From NCBI RefSeq assembly GCF_029023725.1, contig NZ_CP119075.1:3095501-3159500 (forward strand): a stretch of DNA of 64,000 nucleotides, given 5' to 3'. How positions within the stretch are numbered: position 1 is the first letter of the stretch; the number at the start of each line of letters is the position of its first letter. Below are positions 8,992 through 19,700 of this stretch, in pieces. This DNA is from Synoicihabitans lomoniglobus (GTDB taxonomy: Bacteria; Verrucomicrobiota; Verrucomicrobiia; Opitutales; Opitutaceae). The notes under the pieces were generated by a model, which ran no database searches, was not told where the DNA came from, and saw nothing but the letters and a program-made list of their open reading frames with translations. The translations under genes were made by a program, and so were the position numbers.

Positions 8992-9079
8992 GGAGGGACG
9001 ACTTCCACGTCGTCCGCGTTGCCCCATAGGTGGGTGCGTAACTGCGGGGCAACGCGGACCGGGTGGAACTGGTCCCTCC
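8992..9079. repeat. 88-bp long-armed intergenic palindrome (REP-like)
   Basis: Two 34-base arms (8992-9025 and 9046-9079) are complementary at 29 of 34 positions, with a 20-base loop. The outer end is GGAGGGAC...GTCCCTCC and the inner end GTCCGCGTTGCCCC / GGGGCAACGCGGAC is perfect. Mismatches sit in two small clusters. It lies between two genes, after the YdcF-like stop and before the groEL terminator, which is where repetitive extragenic palindromes usually sit. No second copy was found in this window. Confidence 0.65.
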
Positions 9080-9104
9080 TCTTTTCGATCCCTCGAAGTT
9101 TGCC

Positions 9105-9141
9105 AAAAAAAACGCCCCGCCCCGCGGAGCGGGACGAGGCG
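9105..9141 (-). terminator. groEL: Strong rho-independent terminator of groEL
   Basis: On the minus strand a 13-bp stem (11 Watson-Crick pairs and two G-U pairs) with a 3-base loop is followed at once by eight T residues. It lies about 36 bases past the groEL stop codon. Confidence 0.9.
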
Positions 9142-9176
9142 TCGTAAGTTTTTCGGATGACCGAGTGAAACAGGGC

Positions 9177-10826
<1,650 letters not shown>

Positions 10827-10870
10827 ATGTCTTAATTATCTAAATTTTGGGTGTAGTGGTTTTGTGGATA

Positions 10871-11167
10871 TCAAACGATGACACCGAGGATGTCGTCCTC
10901 GCGCACCAGCTTGTATTTTTGTCCGTCGACCTTGACCTCGGAACCGCCGTAGGGGCTGAGGAGAACCATGTCGCCGACCTTGACCTCGAAAGCGACGGCG
11001 TTGCCGGCGTCATCTTTCTTGCCCGTGCCGAGCGCAATGACCTTGGCCTCTTGTGGCTTTTCCTTGGCGGAATCCGGGATGATGATGCCACCGCGGACTT
11101 GTTCTTTTTCCTCGAGATGCTGCACGAGCACGCGATCGCCGATGGGTTTGATACTTACTTTAGCCAT
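10871..11167 (-). CDS. groES: 10 kDa co-chaperonin GroES
   Basis: A 98-aa heptameric lid for GroEL. Recognised by '[17 protein letters not shown]', the mobile loop '[18 protein letters not shown]', and '[17 protein letters not shown]', with the usual acidic/hydrophobic C-terminus. It stands 95 bases downstream of dnaK and 44 bases upstream of groEL. No CIRCE operator (TTAGCACTC-N9-GAGTGCTAA) is visible before it. It may be transcribed by read-through past the hairpin at 11221-11255 or from its own promoter in the short gap. Confidence 0.97.
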   Translation of the reverse strand: MAKVSIKPIGDRVLVQHLEEKEQVRGGIIIPDSAKEKPQEAKVIALGTGKKDDAGNAVAFEVKVGDMVLLSPYGGSEVKVDGQKYKLVREDDILGVIV

Positions 11168-11220
11168 ATGATTATATGTTAGGGTTGAGAATGAAGAATT
11201 GAGGGAGGGTTTGGATTAAC

Positions 11221-11255
11221 GAATCGCCGCCCCGGCGAACCGGGAACGGCGATTC
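11221..11255 (-). terminator. Intercistronic hairpin between dnaK and groES
   Basis: An outer 9-bp perfect stem GAATCGCCG / CGGCGATTC encloses an inner 5-bp stem CCCGG / CCGGG closed, on the minus strand, by a TTCG tetraloop. No T-run follows, so it is more likely a processing or partial-attenuation element than a full terminator. Confidence 0.55.
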
Positions 11256-11262
11256 AAAAGGG

Positions 11263-13227
11263 TTAGCTCTTTTTCTTGTCGTCGTCGTCCATGACTTCGA
11301 AGTCGGCATCGACGACATCGCCGTCGACCTTCTTCTCGGACTTGGGAGCGGAGGCTTCGCCTTCAGCACCACCGGCGGCGGCGGCGGCCGCGGCAGCCGG
11401 ATCGACTCCGGCAGCTTGGGCAGCTTCAGCGGCTTTGGCGTAGAGTTCCTGACCGACCTTGGAGAGGTTCTCCATGGCGGCCTTCATCTTGTCGACGTCG
11501 CCGGACTCGAGATCCTTTTTGGCTTCGGCGATGGCCGGCTCGATCTTGCCCTTGATGTCGTCGGGCAGCTTGTCGGCGTTTTCGCTGAGCGTCTTCTCCA
11601 TCTGGTAGATGGTGGAATCGAGCTGGTTCTTGGTTTCGACGGACTCCTTTTGCTTCTTGTCTTCTTCGGCGTGGAGCTCGGCTTCCTTGGTCATCTTCTC
11701 AACCTCGTCGGAGGAGAGGCCAGAGGAACCTTGAATGGTGATCTTCTGCTCCTTGTTGGTGCCCTTATCCTTGGCCGTGACGTGGAGAATGCCGTTCGCA
11801 TCGATGTCGAAGATGACCTCGATTTGTGGCGTGCCGCGGGGAGCCGGCGGAATACCGTCGAGACGGAAGGTGCCGAGCGACTTGTTGTCCTTGGACATGG
11901 GGCGCTCGCCTTGGAGTACGACGATTTCAACCGAGGGCTGATTGTCGGCGTAGGTGGAGAAGGTCTGGGACTTCTTGCTCGGGATCGTCGTGTTGCGCGA
12001 GATCATCGGGGTCGAAACCCCTCCGGCGGTCTCGATGCCGAGCGTGAGCGGAGTCACGTCGAGCAAGAGCACGTCACGGACATCGCCGGCGAGCACACCA
12101 CCTTGGATGGCGGCACCGATGGCGACGACTTCGTCGGGGTTCACGCCTTGGTGCGGCGCCTTGCCGGCGAGTTCGCGGGCGAGTTCGACCACTTTGGGCA
12201 TGCGGGTCATACCACCCACGAGCACGAGTTCGTCGATGCCGGCGGAATCGAGATCGGCGTCCTTCAAGCAGGCCTTGAACGGAGCGAGCGTGCGGGCGAA
12301 GAGCTTGTCGCAAACCTGCTCCATCTTGGAACGGGAGAGCGTGATATTAAGATGCTTCGGGCCGCTGGCGTCGGCGGTGATGAACGGCAGATTGATGTCG
12401 GTCGACTGAGCGGACGACAGGGCGATCTTGGCTTTTTCCGCTTCTTCCTTGAGGCGTTGCAGGGCCATCGGGTCGCTGCGCAGGTCAATGCCTTGTTCGG
12501 TTTTGAACGAGTCGACGAGCCAGTTGATCAGCGCTTCGTCCCAGTTGTCACCGCCGAGGTGGGTGTCACCGTTGGTCGCCTTGACCTCGAACACGCCGTC
12601 GCCGATCTCGAGGATGGAAACGTCGAACGTGCCACCACCCAAGTCATAGACCGCGATCTTCTCGTCGGATTTCTTGTCGAGTCCGTAGGCGAGCGAGGCG
12701 GCGGTGGGCTCGTTGATGATACGCAGCACGTCGAGACCCGCGATCTTGCCGGCGTCCTTGGTGGCTTGGCGTTGCGCATCATTAAAGTAGGCGGGAACCG
12801 TGATGACGGCCTGCGTGACTTTGTCACCGAGATAGGATTCGGCGTCGGCCTTGAGCTTTTGCAGCACGAAGGCGGCGATTTGCTGGGGCGCGAACTGCTC
12901 CGTTTTATCGCCGACTTGCGCCTCAATGTAGGCGTCGTCGTTCTTGCCAGAGACCACCTTATAAGGCAGGTTCTTGGCCTCCTCGCTCACTTCGGAGAAC
13001 TTGCGACCGATCAGGCGCTTGGCCGAGAAGATCGTGTTGCGCGGGTTCGTCACAGCTTGGCGTTTGGCAGCCTGACCAACCAGACGTTCGCCTGTTTTGG
13101 TGAATGCGACGATCGAAGGCGTGGTGCGGGCGCCTTCCGCGTTGGGGATCACCACGGGCTCTCCGCCTTCCATAGCGGCCATACAGGAGTTCGTGGTGCC
13201 TAAATCAATACCGAGAATGCGGCTCAT
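11263..13227 (-). CDS. dnaK: Chaperone DnaK (Hsp70)
   Basis: A 654-aa cytoplasmic ATP-dependent Hsp70. The N-terminal ATPase begins '[20 protein letters not shown]' and contains '[17 protein letters not shown]' and '[12 protein letters not shown]'. The substrate-binding domain follows the linker '[18 protein letters not shown]', and the lid ends in an Ala/Gly-rich stretch and the charged tail 'DDDDKKKS'. All key segments are intact. It heads a dnaK-groES-groEL cluster, an order less usual than dnaK-dnaJ-grpE; no dnaJ or grpE is nearby. A sigma-70-like promoter lies just upstream. Confidence 0.98.
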   Translation of the reverse strand: MSRILGIDLGTTNSCMAAMEGGEPVVIPNAEGARTTPSIVAFTKTGERLVGQAAKRQAVTNPRNTIFSAKRLIGRKFSEVSEEAKNLPYKVVSGKNDDAYIEAQVGDKTEQFAPQQIAAFVLQKLKADAESYLGDKVTQAVITVPAYFNDAQRQATKDAGKIAGLDVLRIINEPTAASLAYGLDKKSDEKIAVYDLGGGTFDVSILEIGDGVFEVKATNGDTHLGGDNWDEALINWLVDSFKTEQGIDLRSDPMALQRLKEEAEKAKIALSSAQSTDINLPFITADASGPKHLNITLSRSKMEQVCDKLFARTLAPFKACLKDADLDSAGIDELVLVGGMTRMPKVVELARELAGKAPHQGVNPDEVVAIGAAIQGGVLAGDVRDVLLLDVTPLTLGIETAGGVSTPMISRNTTIPSKKSQTFSTYADNQPSVEIVVLQGERPMSKDNKSLGTFRLDGIPPAPRGTPQIEVIFDIDANGILHVTAKDKGTNKEQKITIQGSSGLSSDEVEKMTKEAELHAEEDKKQKESVETKNQLDSTIYQMEKTLSENADKLPDDIKGKIEPAIAEAKKDLESGDVDKMKAAMENLSKVGQELYAKAAEAAQAAGVDPAAAAAAAAGGAEGEASAPKSEKKVDGDVVDADFEVMDDDDKKKS

Positions 13228-13261
13228 GCCGTTGGTTTAGCAGTCACTGTGCCCGCCTCCC

Positions 13262-13290
13262 GATATAAATACTATCACGCTATTATTCAA
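13262..13290 (-). promoter_or_regulatory. dnaK: Candidate sigma-70-type promoter of dnaK
   Basis: On the minus strand TTGAAT, a 17-base spacer and TATATC form a plausible -35/-10 pair about 35 bases before the dnaK start codon. No CIRCE-like inverted repeat accompanies it. Unverified by experiment. Confidence 0.5.
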
Positions 13291-13449
13291 TATCTTACGA
13301 TTCTATTCCTTTTCGTGACTCCGCTTCCCCCGCCCTCTAATCGCGCCACGGTGGCACACCTTGTGCCACGATCTCCAGCGCAAGTGTGACACTGACGCAC
13401 TTCTGCGCCGCGGGCTTGCAGGTCGACTTGAACGAAGTAGGGTCGTGGC

Positions 13450-14124
13450 GTGGAAACAGAAATAGTGGTGCCCGACGAGATCGCGGTGATGACCCTGCCC
13501 GAGGTGGCGTTTTTCCCGCAGGCCCTGATGCCCTTGCACATCTTTGAGCCGCGTTACCGGCAGATGTTGGAGCACGTGCTCGCCTCTCATCGGATTTTTG
13601 CGATCGCCGGGCTGCATCCCGCCTCGGATCCGACCGAGGAGCGCGGGCAACGCATCGCCACGGCGGGCATTGTGCGGGCATGCAACCAAAACGAAGACGG
13701 CACCTCGAACCTACTGCTGCAAGGCCTCACCCGTGTTGAATGCCTCGACGTCGTGGCGGAGGAACCCTATCGAAAAATTCGGATCAAGGCCCTCACCAGC
13801 ACGTCGGGCGAAGTCGGCCCCGAAAGCCGCCGCCTGCGCCGCCGGGTCGAACGACTCATTTCGCTAAAACGCCAGCTCGGAGCGGCTATTCCGGAGGGCT
13901 TCTCCCAGTTTTTGCGCACAGTGGACGATCCCGAAACCTTTGTGGATCTGGCCGCCTTCACGCTTTGCGACAGCGCCCAACTCAAACAACAGCTTCTGGA
14001 AACCCTCGATGTCCGCGAACGGTTGGAGCTCTACGGGCAGGCCCTGCGGACCGAAATCGACACCCTCTCCCTGTATCGGAAGCTGCAAGGCGGTTTGGAC
14101 GACGACGATATCGCCAACAACTGA
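13450..14124 (+). CDS. Lon substrate-binding (LON_N) domain protein
   Basis: A 224-aa stand-alone protein with the N-terminal domain of Lon protease and no AAA or protease domain. Typical features are 'IAVMTLPEVAFFPQALMPLHIFEPRYRQML', 'RIFAIAGL', 'GTSNLLLQGLTRVE' and a helical C-terminal half. Such proteins occur widely; they are thought to bind substrates or partners, but no reaction is known. The GTG start at 13450 immediately precedes the domain. It is divergent from dnaK, which would suit a role in protein quality control, but that is only contextual. Confidence 0.85.
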   Translation: METEIVVPDEIAVMTLPEVAFFPQALMPLHIFEPRYRQMLEHVLASHRIFAIAGLHPASDPTEERGQRIATAGIVRACNQNEDGTSNLLLQGLTRVECLDVVAEEPYRKIRIKALTSTSGEVGPESRRLRRRVERLISLKRQLGAAIPEGFSQFLRTVDDPETFVDLAAFTLCDSAQLKQQLLETLDVRERLELYGQALRTEIDTLSLYRKLQGGLDDDDIANN

Positions 14125-14181
14125 GGAGGCCTTCCGCCTCCCCCGCTAATCCTGCCTGTTCGTCGAAGCCGGTGGGGAAAC

Positions 14182-14257
14182 TGGAGCCGCTTATCGGAGT
14201 CGAACCGATGACCTACTCATTACGAATGAGTCGCTCTACCAACTGAGCTAAAGCGGC
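14182..14257 (-). tRNA. tRNA-Thr (anticodon CGU)
   Basis: A 76-base cloverleaf with encoded CCA end. Acceptor stem GCCGCTT / AAGCGGC pairs perfectly, the D-arm is GCTC-AGTTGGTA-GAGC, the anticodon stem is ACTCA / TGAGT with loop TTCGTAA, and the T-arm is ATCGG-TTCGACT-CCGAT. The anticodon CGT (plus-strand ACG at 14222-14224) reads the threonine codon ACG. Confidence 0.97.
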
Positions 14258-14267
14258 AAATAGTTAA

Positions 14268-14308
14268 TGAATAACGTATTATGACTTGTATACTAAGTCC
14301 GTTATTCA
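14268..14308. repeat. Nested inverted repeat upstream of tRNA-Thr
   Basis: An outer perfect 9-bp pair TGAATAACG (14268-14276) / CGTTATTCA (14300-14308) encloses an inner pair GACTT / AAGTC with a 7-base loop; six unpaired bases (TATTAT) lie on one side only. It could fold as a stem-loop or serve as a protein-binding site. Confidence 0.5.
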
Positions 14309-14363
14309 CGGAACCACGAGGGAGACGAACAATGAACAGACCTTAACGACGACGAAGATTTGA

Positions 14364-14606
14364 AACCATCGCCGCCATAAGGGAGGCGGTTACTACGGTC
14401 GCTTCACAATCGCGGGCAAGAAAAAATGGATTTCTCTTAAAACGAAGGTGTTCACCACCGCGAAACTTCGGCTCACCGACCGAGCCAAGAACGTCGCCGA
14501 GATACGCGCCATGAGCGCCGATGCCGACGCTGTTTCCTCGAGGCATCGAGCAAGCAAATCGACACTGGGAAGGCGGAAGCTGTCATGGTTACCAAAGTTA
14601 GAATAG
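14364..14606 (+). pseudogene. Probable remnant of a tyrosine recombinase (integrase) N-terminal domain
   Basis: An 80-codon open stretch between in-frame stops (TGA at 14361, TAG at 14604), with no convincing start. Its translation contains 'GGYYGRFTIAGKKKWISLK' followed by 'TKVFTTAKLRLTDRAK', which resembles the arm-type/SAM-like N-terminus of phage integrases ('G.YYAR...GK..W.SLKT......AKLRL.D'). The catalytic C-terminal domain (R..HxxR..Y) is missing. The homology call is from memory of the family pattern, not a search. Its place beside a tRNA gene fits an old integration event. Confidence 0.5.
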
Positions 14607-14879
14607 CAGTGCCGGGCTTTCTTCCACTTCGTCGCTCCACTTTCGACAATGTAGGGGGCCTCCATGTCGCCCCCCCCCCTCTCGGACGCCCAGCGTTGGC
14701 GATCAATCACACGGGAACGCCAATCGCGGGAAGTTATCACCCGGGTAATAGTCTACCCTTAACCAACGCTCACTTGACCAGGGTTTGTGCTCTCGGGTCC
14801 GATGAACCGCGTCAGGCCGGGTTCCGGCTCGTCACCGTTTTTTGCGGCATGATACCCGACCCCGCTCCTCCCCTTCCCC

Positions 14880-16166
14880 ATGAATCCGACCGGCATACTC
14901 GTTGACTCTACGGAAGCCTCCGGTCGAGCGACGTTGACGACTTCCGGGATCACAACAGACCCGGGCCGCGTCACGCGAGGAATCCCTCAGCGAACAAAAA
15001 TTGGGTCCCGAGTTCGACGGGTGCTGTTAGCGAGCCAAGTTCCGCAGCCGGATTTGTTGCGTTGTCTCGCATCGCGGGCTCGCGAGCAAAACTGGCATTT
15101 GATCACTGATATGATTCACACCGGGGTCGTTCCGAGTCGATGGCAAGGGGACGGGATTATTGCCATCGCGTCATGTCATGCGGAAATCACCGATCTGATC
15201 GGGCATTTCCCCGTGCCGTGCGTTACCGTGGGTGGAACGACCGACCGTCGGACGCATCCGCGGGTTGAACTGGACCACGTAGCCATCGGACGCATGGCCG
15301 CGCAGCATCTCCTGGATCGAAATTGTCGCACCTTCGTGTGGGCCCCTTTCACGGACAGTTCCTGCAATCACTGGCAAAGAGAAGGATTCACCACCGTGCT
15401 TCGCGCTCACGGATATGAATGTCGATTTTTACCTCCGGCCCATCGGCGCATCGGTCAAACGTGGCACGACAACGACACGGAATGGCGACAGGCGGTGGCC
15501 ACGCTTTTCCATTCGCTGCGCCAAAACACGGGGCTGTTGGCCTTCAACGATTGCCTCGCAGGGCGCGTTCTCGCGGCGGCTCACGACGTGGGCGTCCACG
15601 TGCCACGGCAGTTGGCAGTTATTGGAGTCGGTAACGATGTGGAGGCGCACACGTCGAGTCTGGTCGACCTGACCAGCATCGACGTGGATTGGGAGCATGT
15701 TGCCCGGCGGGCGGTCGACTTGCTCGACACCCTGTTGCAAGGACGCGCATCTCCCTATGAGCCGGTGCTCATCCCTCCTCGCGCCGTGATCACCCGAGGG
15801 AGCACCGGCGTCGATCCATGGGAACATTCCTACATCCGCCAGGCGACGGCCTACATTTCAGAACATTGTTCTGACTCTCGCCTTGGGGTGGAGCGAGTCG
15901 CGGAGCAGGTGGGTATCTCCCGACGCCAACTTGAACGAAACTTTCGCAGTCTCAAACACTGCACCGTGCGAGCGTTTATCGAGGATACGCGAATGCTTAT
16001 GGCCGCGAGACTCTTGGTGGAGCAGCCCCGCGCCAAGATCATGGTCATTTCTGAACTCATTGGCATCACGGACCCGAACAGCTTTTATCGCAAATTTCGA
16101 CTGCGGTTCGGCGTCACCCCCACGGCGTTTCGACGCAAACAGGCGGCCCTTCCCAACCGGATCTAG
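14880..16166 (+). CDS. XylR-type transcriptional regulator (sugar-binding domain plus AraC HTH)
   Basis: A 428-aa regulator with a LacI/periplasmic-binding-protein-like sensor (about residues 44-300; 'VRRVLLASQVPQPDLLRCL', 'DHVAIGRMAAQHLLDR', 'NTGLLAFNDCLAGRVLAAA', 'QLAVIGVGND') followed by an AraC-type double helix-turn-helix (about 315-420; 'LGVERVAEQVGISRRQLERNF', 'IMVISELIGITDPNSFYRKFRLRFG'). This is the architecture of E. coli XylR, which activates xylose genes. The first ~43 residues look unstructured and the start is uncertain. It lies upstream of, and convergent with, a TonB receptor gene. The ligand is probably a pentose or other plant sugar, by inference. Confidence 0.85.
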   Translation: MNPTGILVDSTEASGRATLTTSGITTDPGRVTRGIPQRTKIGSRVRRVLLASQVPQPDLLRCLASRAREQNWHLITDMIHTGVVPSRWQGDGIIAIASCHAEITDLIGHFPVPCVTVGGTTDRRTHPRVELDHVAIGRMAAQHLLDRNCRTFVWAPFTDSSCNHWQREGFTTVLRAHGYECRFLPPAHRRIGQTWHDNDTEWRQAVATLFHSLRQNTGLLAFNDCLAGRVLAAAHDVGVHVPRQLAVIGVGNDVEAHTSSLVDLTSIDVDWEHVARRAVDLLDTLLQGRASPYEPVLIPPRAVITRGSTGVDPWEHSYIRQATAYISEHCSDSRLGVERVAEQVGISRRQLERNFRSLKHCTVRAFIEDTRMLMAARLLVEQPRAKIMVISELIGITDPNSFYRKFRLRFGVTPTAFRRKQAALPNRI

Positions 16167-16701
16167 CTTTCTTTCTCCAAAGTCGCGCAGCGAAACGCTA
16201 TTTCACATTACCTCCGCCGTCCCCGACTTGCCGTCCTCGGTGGCGTGGATGCGGAATTATGCGCGTGCCGTCTTCAAATCGCGCATGCTTCACCCGCCAG
16301 CGACTTCTGTATCCTAAGGGAAACCCACAGCATGGCGCCACCGCGCCTCGTCGCTCTGCTCACTTACAACCATATTCTGTGCCCTGAATTCCTCAGCCCA
16401 CAGTGCACCGAAAAACTTGCGTGAGCATCCCCGGATCATCCTCCGCAACATGTGATCAAACCGCAGTCGAGCGGCCCATGCTGGGTGTTTCATTTCCAAT
16501 GCGTGAGAGCGTGCTGGCGTGCGATAACACACCTGTGGTTTGCCGCTGCTTTCTCGCCGAGTTGAGCGTATTCTTTGCGCGCCGACGCGGTCGTATGTTC
16601 CGACCAAGCTCGGGGTATCAGACCCCAAACGATAAAAGCCCCCCTCCCTGAAACTATCTCCAGGAGGGAGGCTCGTGTTATTCCTTCAACGAGGAATCAA
16701 C
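16167..16701. other. Intergenic region; no supported gene
   Basis: About 535 bases between the convergent XylR-like and TonB receptor genes. A 104-codon open frame on the minus strand (16314-16628, 'KFFGALWAEEFRAQN' inside) matches nothing I recognise and may be chance or a relic. A terminator for the receptor gene lies at 16634-16673. Confidence 0.5.
16634..16673 (-). terminator. Hairpin terminator of the first TonB receptor gene
   Basis: On the minus strand a GC-rich, slightly imperfect stem (AGCCTCCCTCCTG against CAGGGAGGGGGGC) with a loop of about 10 bases is followed by TTTTA. It lies about 30 bases after the receptor stop codon. Confidence 0.75.
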
Positions 16702-19700
16702 CTAGAACTTGAAGGTATTGGTGAGGAATACCTGTTGCGGCGGTTTTATGCGATACGCGGCAGGCGTCCCATCGGGCTGCACCGTTACCGGCACGAGCTC
16801 GTTGCCGACGCCGACATTTTGGATGTTCAGTTGCATGCGCCAATCGATCTTGTCGTTCCAGATTTTCCGGCCGTAGCCCACCCAAACATCGAAATCGAGT
16901 TCCGAGTTATCGCGGTAGGGAGCGTCCAGATCGTAGCCGATGAAGCCATCGCCTTGAAAGGGCGTGTAAGCCAAGGTAGCGGCGGACTGGTAGCGAGCAG
17001 AACCACCCACGGTCCAGCCCTTGAGCCGGCCTTCCTTGAAATCGTAGTTGGTGATGATATTCACGTGCCACAGTCGATTTTCCGGCACGGTGGTGCCTTG
17101 TTCGGCCAAACGAGCCTTGAGGTCGCCGTCCGCGTGGCCCTGCCAATTTTGGCGAGCGTTGGAGCCACCACCACCACCCCAGATACGGAGATCGCCCATC
17201 ACGGTTTCATTGAGACGCCGATCGAAATCGAGGAGGTATTCGATCTGCGTCATTTCACCACCGGGTGCGAGCGTCTGACCAATGTTATCGAGACTGGATT
17301 CGATGCGGGATGCATTCACGGTCAGCCGCCAGTTGTCGGTGATTTGAGCATGTAGTTCGGCTTCATACCCCTCGGCCACGAGTTCGCTGGTAAGGCGAAA
17401 TGAGGAAAGCCCGGATTCAGAGAGGTCGTCGGTTTCCCAACTAAAGCCCCACGCGTTGGCCATGATTTCGGGCAGCGGCGCCATTTCCACGAGCCATTGA
17501 TCCCAAGCTTGAATGACGGCGTTTTCCAATGCGTCCGCTTCGGCTTCGGTCTGTCCGTCAACCGGCCCGTAATCCACCGTATACTTCAGCGATTGCTCGC
17601 CGGGCTCGGGATGGGGCAGGTCGGAAGTGACGTTACTGCCGTAGCGCTGGCTGTTCGGGTTCCCCTTCGTCTCGTAGTTGTATTTAAACTGTGACCAGGA
17701 TTGGGCGTAGATGCCGACGTTGTTGCCGTAATTCCAAAACTGAATCGAGGAAGACGGATTGTTCTGCACCGTGGACTCAAACTTGTTTACTTTGAGGGAG
17801 AAGCGGCCGTCCTTGGTCGCGAGCATGACGCCCATGTCCTCGGTTGAACCGGCGGGCAACGGCAGCTGCTGACCAAAATAGTCGGTAAAGACCTGCCCGG
17901 TTTGGAAGTTGTTGGACTTGTTGTAAGACAGACTGACGTTGACGGGGAGTTTCTCGGCAAATCGGCCCACCAGTGGCAGACGATTGAGGTGAACGACGGC
18001 TCCCCAGCTATCGGAATCCTCTTCTATCGGTCCGAGTTCGTCGACCGTGGGGGTAACCTGAGTGAGATCTCCCTCTCCCCGGTTGGGCACATTCTGAGGG
18101 TCCCATGTTGTGCGCTTCTGATAGACTTCATCATGGCGGGTTCCCGCCGTCGCGATGATCGAGTCATTCCAAAACTTACCCTGCCAAACGAATGCATAGG
18201 CTTCGTTGGAGCGGTCGTCCCAACTTTGGCCGGTCGTCAGCCGTTGAATGTTTTCAGGACTATCGGCATGAATGAGCCCGACATCTCGAGTCACCCAGCC
18301 AACGTAGTTGGCCGGATTCTCTGATTGAGTGGATTCATAGGGTCCGTCCACGGTGCCGGCGGAGGCGTTGTTATACCAAACCGCCCCCGGATCAACGCCC
18401 ACCGCATTCCAAGTCGAATCAAAATAACGCAGTGAAACGGTATCCCCCAGGGTCGGGTCACCCACCGGCGTGATAATCCCGAAGTCGTCGCCGAGGTTTT
18501 TACCCACCAGACTGTCGCCCACGTATTGGGTGCGAATGGGGATAAAATCGGCCCAGAAGCGCCCGTTGGCATTGCGGATATCCTCGAAGAAGGGCTGGCC
18601 GAACCATGCGTTGTCAAAGGCGGAGCGCGCCCAGTTCCGACCGTGGGAGTTGTATTCGTCTTTAGACGCCATCCCGGTGAGTGTGTGCTGGCCGAGCAGC
18701 TTCAAGAGCCAGTGACTGTCATCCCCCTTGGCAAAGTCATGGGTGACAAACCCGGTGCCGCGCAGACTGTCGCGCTCCGTCGTGCTCTCACCCGCCCCGT
18801 TGCCCAGTTGGACAAACGGCCGTCCGGCTCCGGGGTTGGGCGTGCCGTCGGTGTAATATCCGCCGGCGGCCTCATTGGTGCCATCGGGCCAGATCGAGTA
18901 ATAATCGACGAAGAGGGTGCCATTGCCTCCCACCATGGGGGAGTAGTTTCCATTCGTTACAGACTCATAGTGATAGCCGACATCGAAGCCGACTTTATCG
19001 TTGAAGAACGTTTGGCTGAGGGACGCGTCAAAGGTCTCGAAATCGCTCCATTCGCGTTTGATCTCACCGTCCAGCAGATTGTCGTAAAAGTTAAAAATCG
19101 ACGGATCGGTGATATAGCGATCCTTGACCAAACTGGCGAAAGGTTGCCCGGTCGCCAACGCCCAATCACGGTAACCGCGGATGCCGTGAGGACCGCCGGG
19201 GGCGATGCCGCCTACGGCGCCGTCACGCGTGCCGTCCGGGCCGAGACCCAGATAAGTGTATTCGTTGATTGCCATGCCCAGGACCGGATCGGTCGAGCCC
19301 GGAAGAAACCAAAATTCGGACCCGCCGAAGTAGTTGTTACCGTAGTTCGTGTTCACCCACTCGTTGAAGCCGGGATTGGGGTCGCCATTGGCGTCGTTGA
19401 CCGACGCGGTGCCACGACCCGGTAAATCAACATACGGACTGTTTTGCCACGCCATGTTGTAGAGTTCTTTGTTCAAGGCCGTGAACCATGGTGTGATGCG
19501 ATCTCCCGGCGGCATGTTGCGAGGCCGATTACTGCTGGAATCTCCCCGTTCGTAGTTCGCCTTCAAAATGGTGCGGGCACTGCCCTCCTTCAGAAACCCC
19601 GGTTCCCAGCGCATCGCCACCCATTGGCGGTCAAAATTTTCGAACGCCGGCTTTTGCTTGAACTTACCACGATTCACTACCCCGGCCACGCGAACGGCGA

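Larger units (their letters stand above)
14258..14879. other. Intergenic region of about 620 bp with hairpin and integrase relic
   Basis: There is no intact gene here. The part next to the tRNA (14258-14330) is noticeably A/T-richer than the surroundings and contains a nested inverted repeat (14268-14308). A probable recombinase fragment follows (14364-14606). The rest, to the XylR-like start, includes a homopolymeric C run near 14670 and nothing recognisable. Confidence 0.6.

Noticed and set aside
11168..13290. Possible CIRCE operators before dnaK or groES
   Set aside because: Both leaders were read for TTAGCACTC-N9-GAGTGCTAA and near variants; none was found. 'TTAGCAGTCACTG' near 13237 lacks the second arm.
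14126..14150. GGAGGC-CTTCC-GCCTCC after the Lon-domain gene as a terminator
   Set aside because: Only a 6-bp stem and no T-run follows; too weak to list.
14393..14740. 115-codon minus-strand frame over the integrase relic
   Set aside because: The plus strand gives the integrase-like reading; this frame looks like its antisense shadow, though its first part ('MEAPYIVESGATKWKKARH') was not fully explained.
16314..16628. 104-codon minus-strand frame in the gap before the TonB receptor
   Set aside because: No recognisable family, biased composition and no ribosome-binding site; kept only as a remark in the gap entry.
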